Origin: Paraburkholderia youngii
GTDB lineage: Bacteria; Pseudomonadota; Gammaproteobacteria; Burkholderiales; Burkholderiaceae
Direction: 5' to 3'
NCBI RefSeq assembly: GCF_013366925.1
Contig: NZ_JAALDK010000001.1
Span: forward strand, 3,217,165-3,281,164
Length of the DNA stretch: 64,000 bases
Both the position numbers and the translations under genes were made by a program. The notes under the pieces are model-generated. The model worked only from the letters and a program-made list of their open reading frames with translations, made no database searches and had not been told where the DNA came from. Shown here in pieces: positions 63,281-64,000 of this stretch (positions within the stretch are counted from its first letter, which is position 1; every line of letters begins with the position of its first letter).

Positions 63281-63628
63281 GACAGCTCCTTGCGTGGGCA
63301 CACGCGGATGCGAGTCGCCGGCTGCCTGTCGGTTCAGGCGTGAGGGCGCAACCGGCACCCGTGAATGGGAATTCTGATGGGACCGGTTGCCGCGCGGTGG
63401 ATGCGCAGCAATGGCAGGTTCGCTTTCATCATGGCGTCGCGGGCTTGTTTGGCGCAATCGGACCAAGGTCGTATTTGCAATATCGTTTGTGATTTCCAAA
63501 CTGTATTCATGCAACAGGTGCAGGTCGTTTCCATTGCTTCGGAGAACTGTCTGTCGAAAATTATGGCCGTGGACTGCCGCGTAGCGATGCAGCCCGAGGC
63601 CGCTGACGAAGCGCAAGGGGAAGCATCG
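63281..63628. other. Intergenic region with divergent promoters
   Basis: 348 bases between divergent genes. An inverted repeat GCAACCGG / CCGGTTGC with a 27-base loop lies at 63348-63390, and the shared palindrome at 63454-63473. Between 63470 and 63560 it is AT-richer, the likely promoter zone for the right-hand gene. Confidence 0.5.
63454..63473 (-). promoter_or_regulatory. Shared palindromic motif, copy 6 (reverse orientation)
   Basis: On the minus strand it reads TACGACCTTGGTCCGATTGC, one base from copy 5. Between the divergent Gly-zipper and DUF3300 genes. Confidence 0.7.
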
Positions 63629-64000
63629 ATGGACCGCGATTCGCGTGCGCGCGCACGCACCATCCCGTTTGCAACGGCGCTCGACGACGAGCCGAGGCGC
63701 GCGCGACGCGTCAGCCATGTGCTGGGCGCCGCGCTTCTGGCGTGCTGCGGCGCGTTCTCCATTGCGGTGTCGCTGGCGCAGGCGCCGGCCGCGAACGCCC
63801 CGGCGAACGCGGCCAACGCGCCCATTCCCGCGGCGACGCTCGATAAGCTCGTCGGACCGATCGCGCTGTATCCGGACGACCTGATCGCGATAATCCTGCC
63901 TGCGTCCACCTATCCGGTGGAAATCGTGCAGGCCGACCGGTTTCTCGACCAGTACAAGAACAACAAGTCGCTGAAGCTCAACGACGCGTGGCACGATCCG
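63629..64000 (+). CDS. DUF3300 protein (3' end outside window)
   Basis: The first 124 residues are visible. A cytoplasmic basic start and a hydrophobic segment (HVLGAALLACCGAFSIAVSLA) form a signal sequence or anchor; after an Ala/Asn/Pro stretch comes LDKLVGPIALYPDDLIAIIL, then PASTYPVEIVQADRFLDQYK, the start of DUF3300. Family members are secreted/envelope proteins of unknown function. ATG 63629 has AAGGGG 8 bases upstream; an in-frame ATG at 63563 has no ribosome site. The frame is still open at the right edge. Confidence 0.85.
   Translation, partial: MDRDSRARARTIPFATALDDEPRRARRVSHVLGAALLACCGAFSIAVSLAQAPAANAPANAANAPIPAATLDKLVGPIALYPDDLIAIILPASTYPVEIVQADRFLDQYKNNKSLKLNDAWHDP

Noticed and set aside
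1..64000. tRNA, rRNA or CRISPR arrays
   Set aside because: Looked for tRNA-like TTCGA loops next to acceptor stems and for regularly spaced direct repeats; none found by eye.

Overview
The window looks like chromosome of a Burkholderia/Paraburkholderia-type betaproteobacterium. It is GC-rich, its genes are tightly packed with many 4-base ATGA/GTGA start-stop overlaps, and the gene families are typical of that group: a EIIA-HPr-EI fusion with NagE, a CoA-dependent ferulate pathway, a three-gene periplasmic molybdenum hydroxylase, Pqi and HAE1-type RND systems, and a PHA-synthase-like DUF3141 protein. No rRNA, tRNA or CRISPR array was seen.

Layout. 0-0.7 kb: end of an IS21-type insertion (IstB helper, cut by the window edge). 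0.9-7.7 kb: Crp/Fnr regulator, a large Rieske protein, Ku with a coupled MerR/TPR protein, a lactate-dehydrogenase-like flavoenzyme, a universal stress protein and a small hydrophilic protein. 7.9-10.8 kb: a sugar-type ABC transporter preceded by an 18-codon leader ORF. 10.9-14.4 kb: an antiporter gene remnant, an aldo/keto reductase, a secreted hydrolase and a small secreted protein. 14.5-18.6 kb: cytochrome c / [2Fe-2S] / molybdopterin hydroxylase operon. 18.7-24.7 kb: an AspT-type antiporter and the N-acetylglucosamine PTS. 25.2-26.1 kb: an AT-richer patch with an unrecognised translationally coupled gene pair. 26.5-28.9 kb: MFS exporter, ribbon-helix-helix protein, DJ-1/PfpI protein. 29.1-39.7 kb: hydroxycinnamate (ferulate) catabolism, with two paralogous MarR regulators, an aromatic acid transporter, an amidohydrolase, hydratase/lyase, vanillin dehydrogenase, feruloyl-CoA synthetase, an acyl-CoA dehydrogenase and an SDR protein.

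39.7-64 kb looks like a stress or low-oxygen persistence region: polyphosphate kinase 2, a VIT-family membrane protein, a SYLF lipoprotein, a FixL/FixJ-like two-component pair plus a lone receiver protein, a secreted protein followed by an RND efflux pump and the PqiABC lipid-transport genes in one run, then DUF3141, phosphate acetyltransferase, acetate kinase, FabI, an RRM-like protein and a coiled-coil protein, and finally small envelope proteins and a DUF3300 gene cut by the right edge. Phosphotransacetylase plus acetate kinase would give substrate-level ATP; polyphosphate and PHA-related functions would store energy; the Pqi/RND genes would act on the envelope.

The most striking signal is a 20-bp palindromic motif (consensus TAMGACCWWGGTCCGATTGC) found six times, only between genes, from 40.6 to 63.5 kb. 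It sits upstream of most transcription units of this last region and suggests an undescribed regulon, possibly controlled by the FixJ-like protein encoded in its middle. A perfect FNR/FixK-type box lies in a 794-bp gap before the sensor kinase. A second clear regulatory observation is a shared palindrome in front of both MarR genes.
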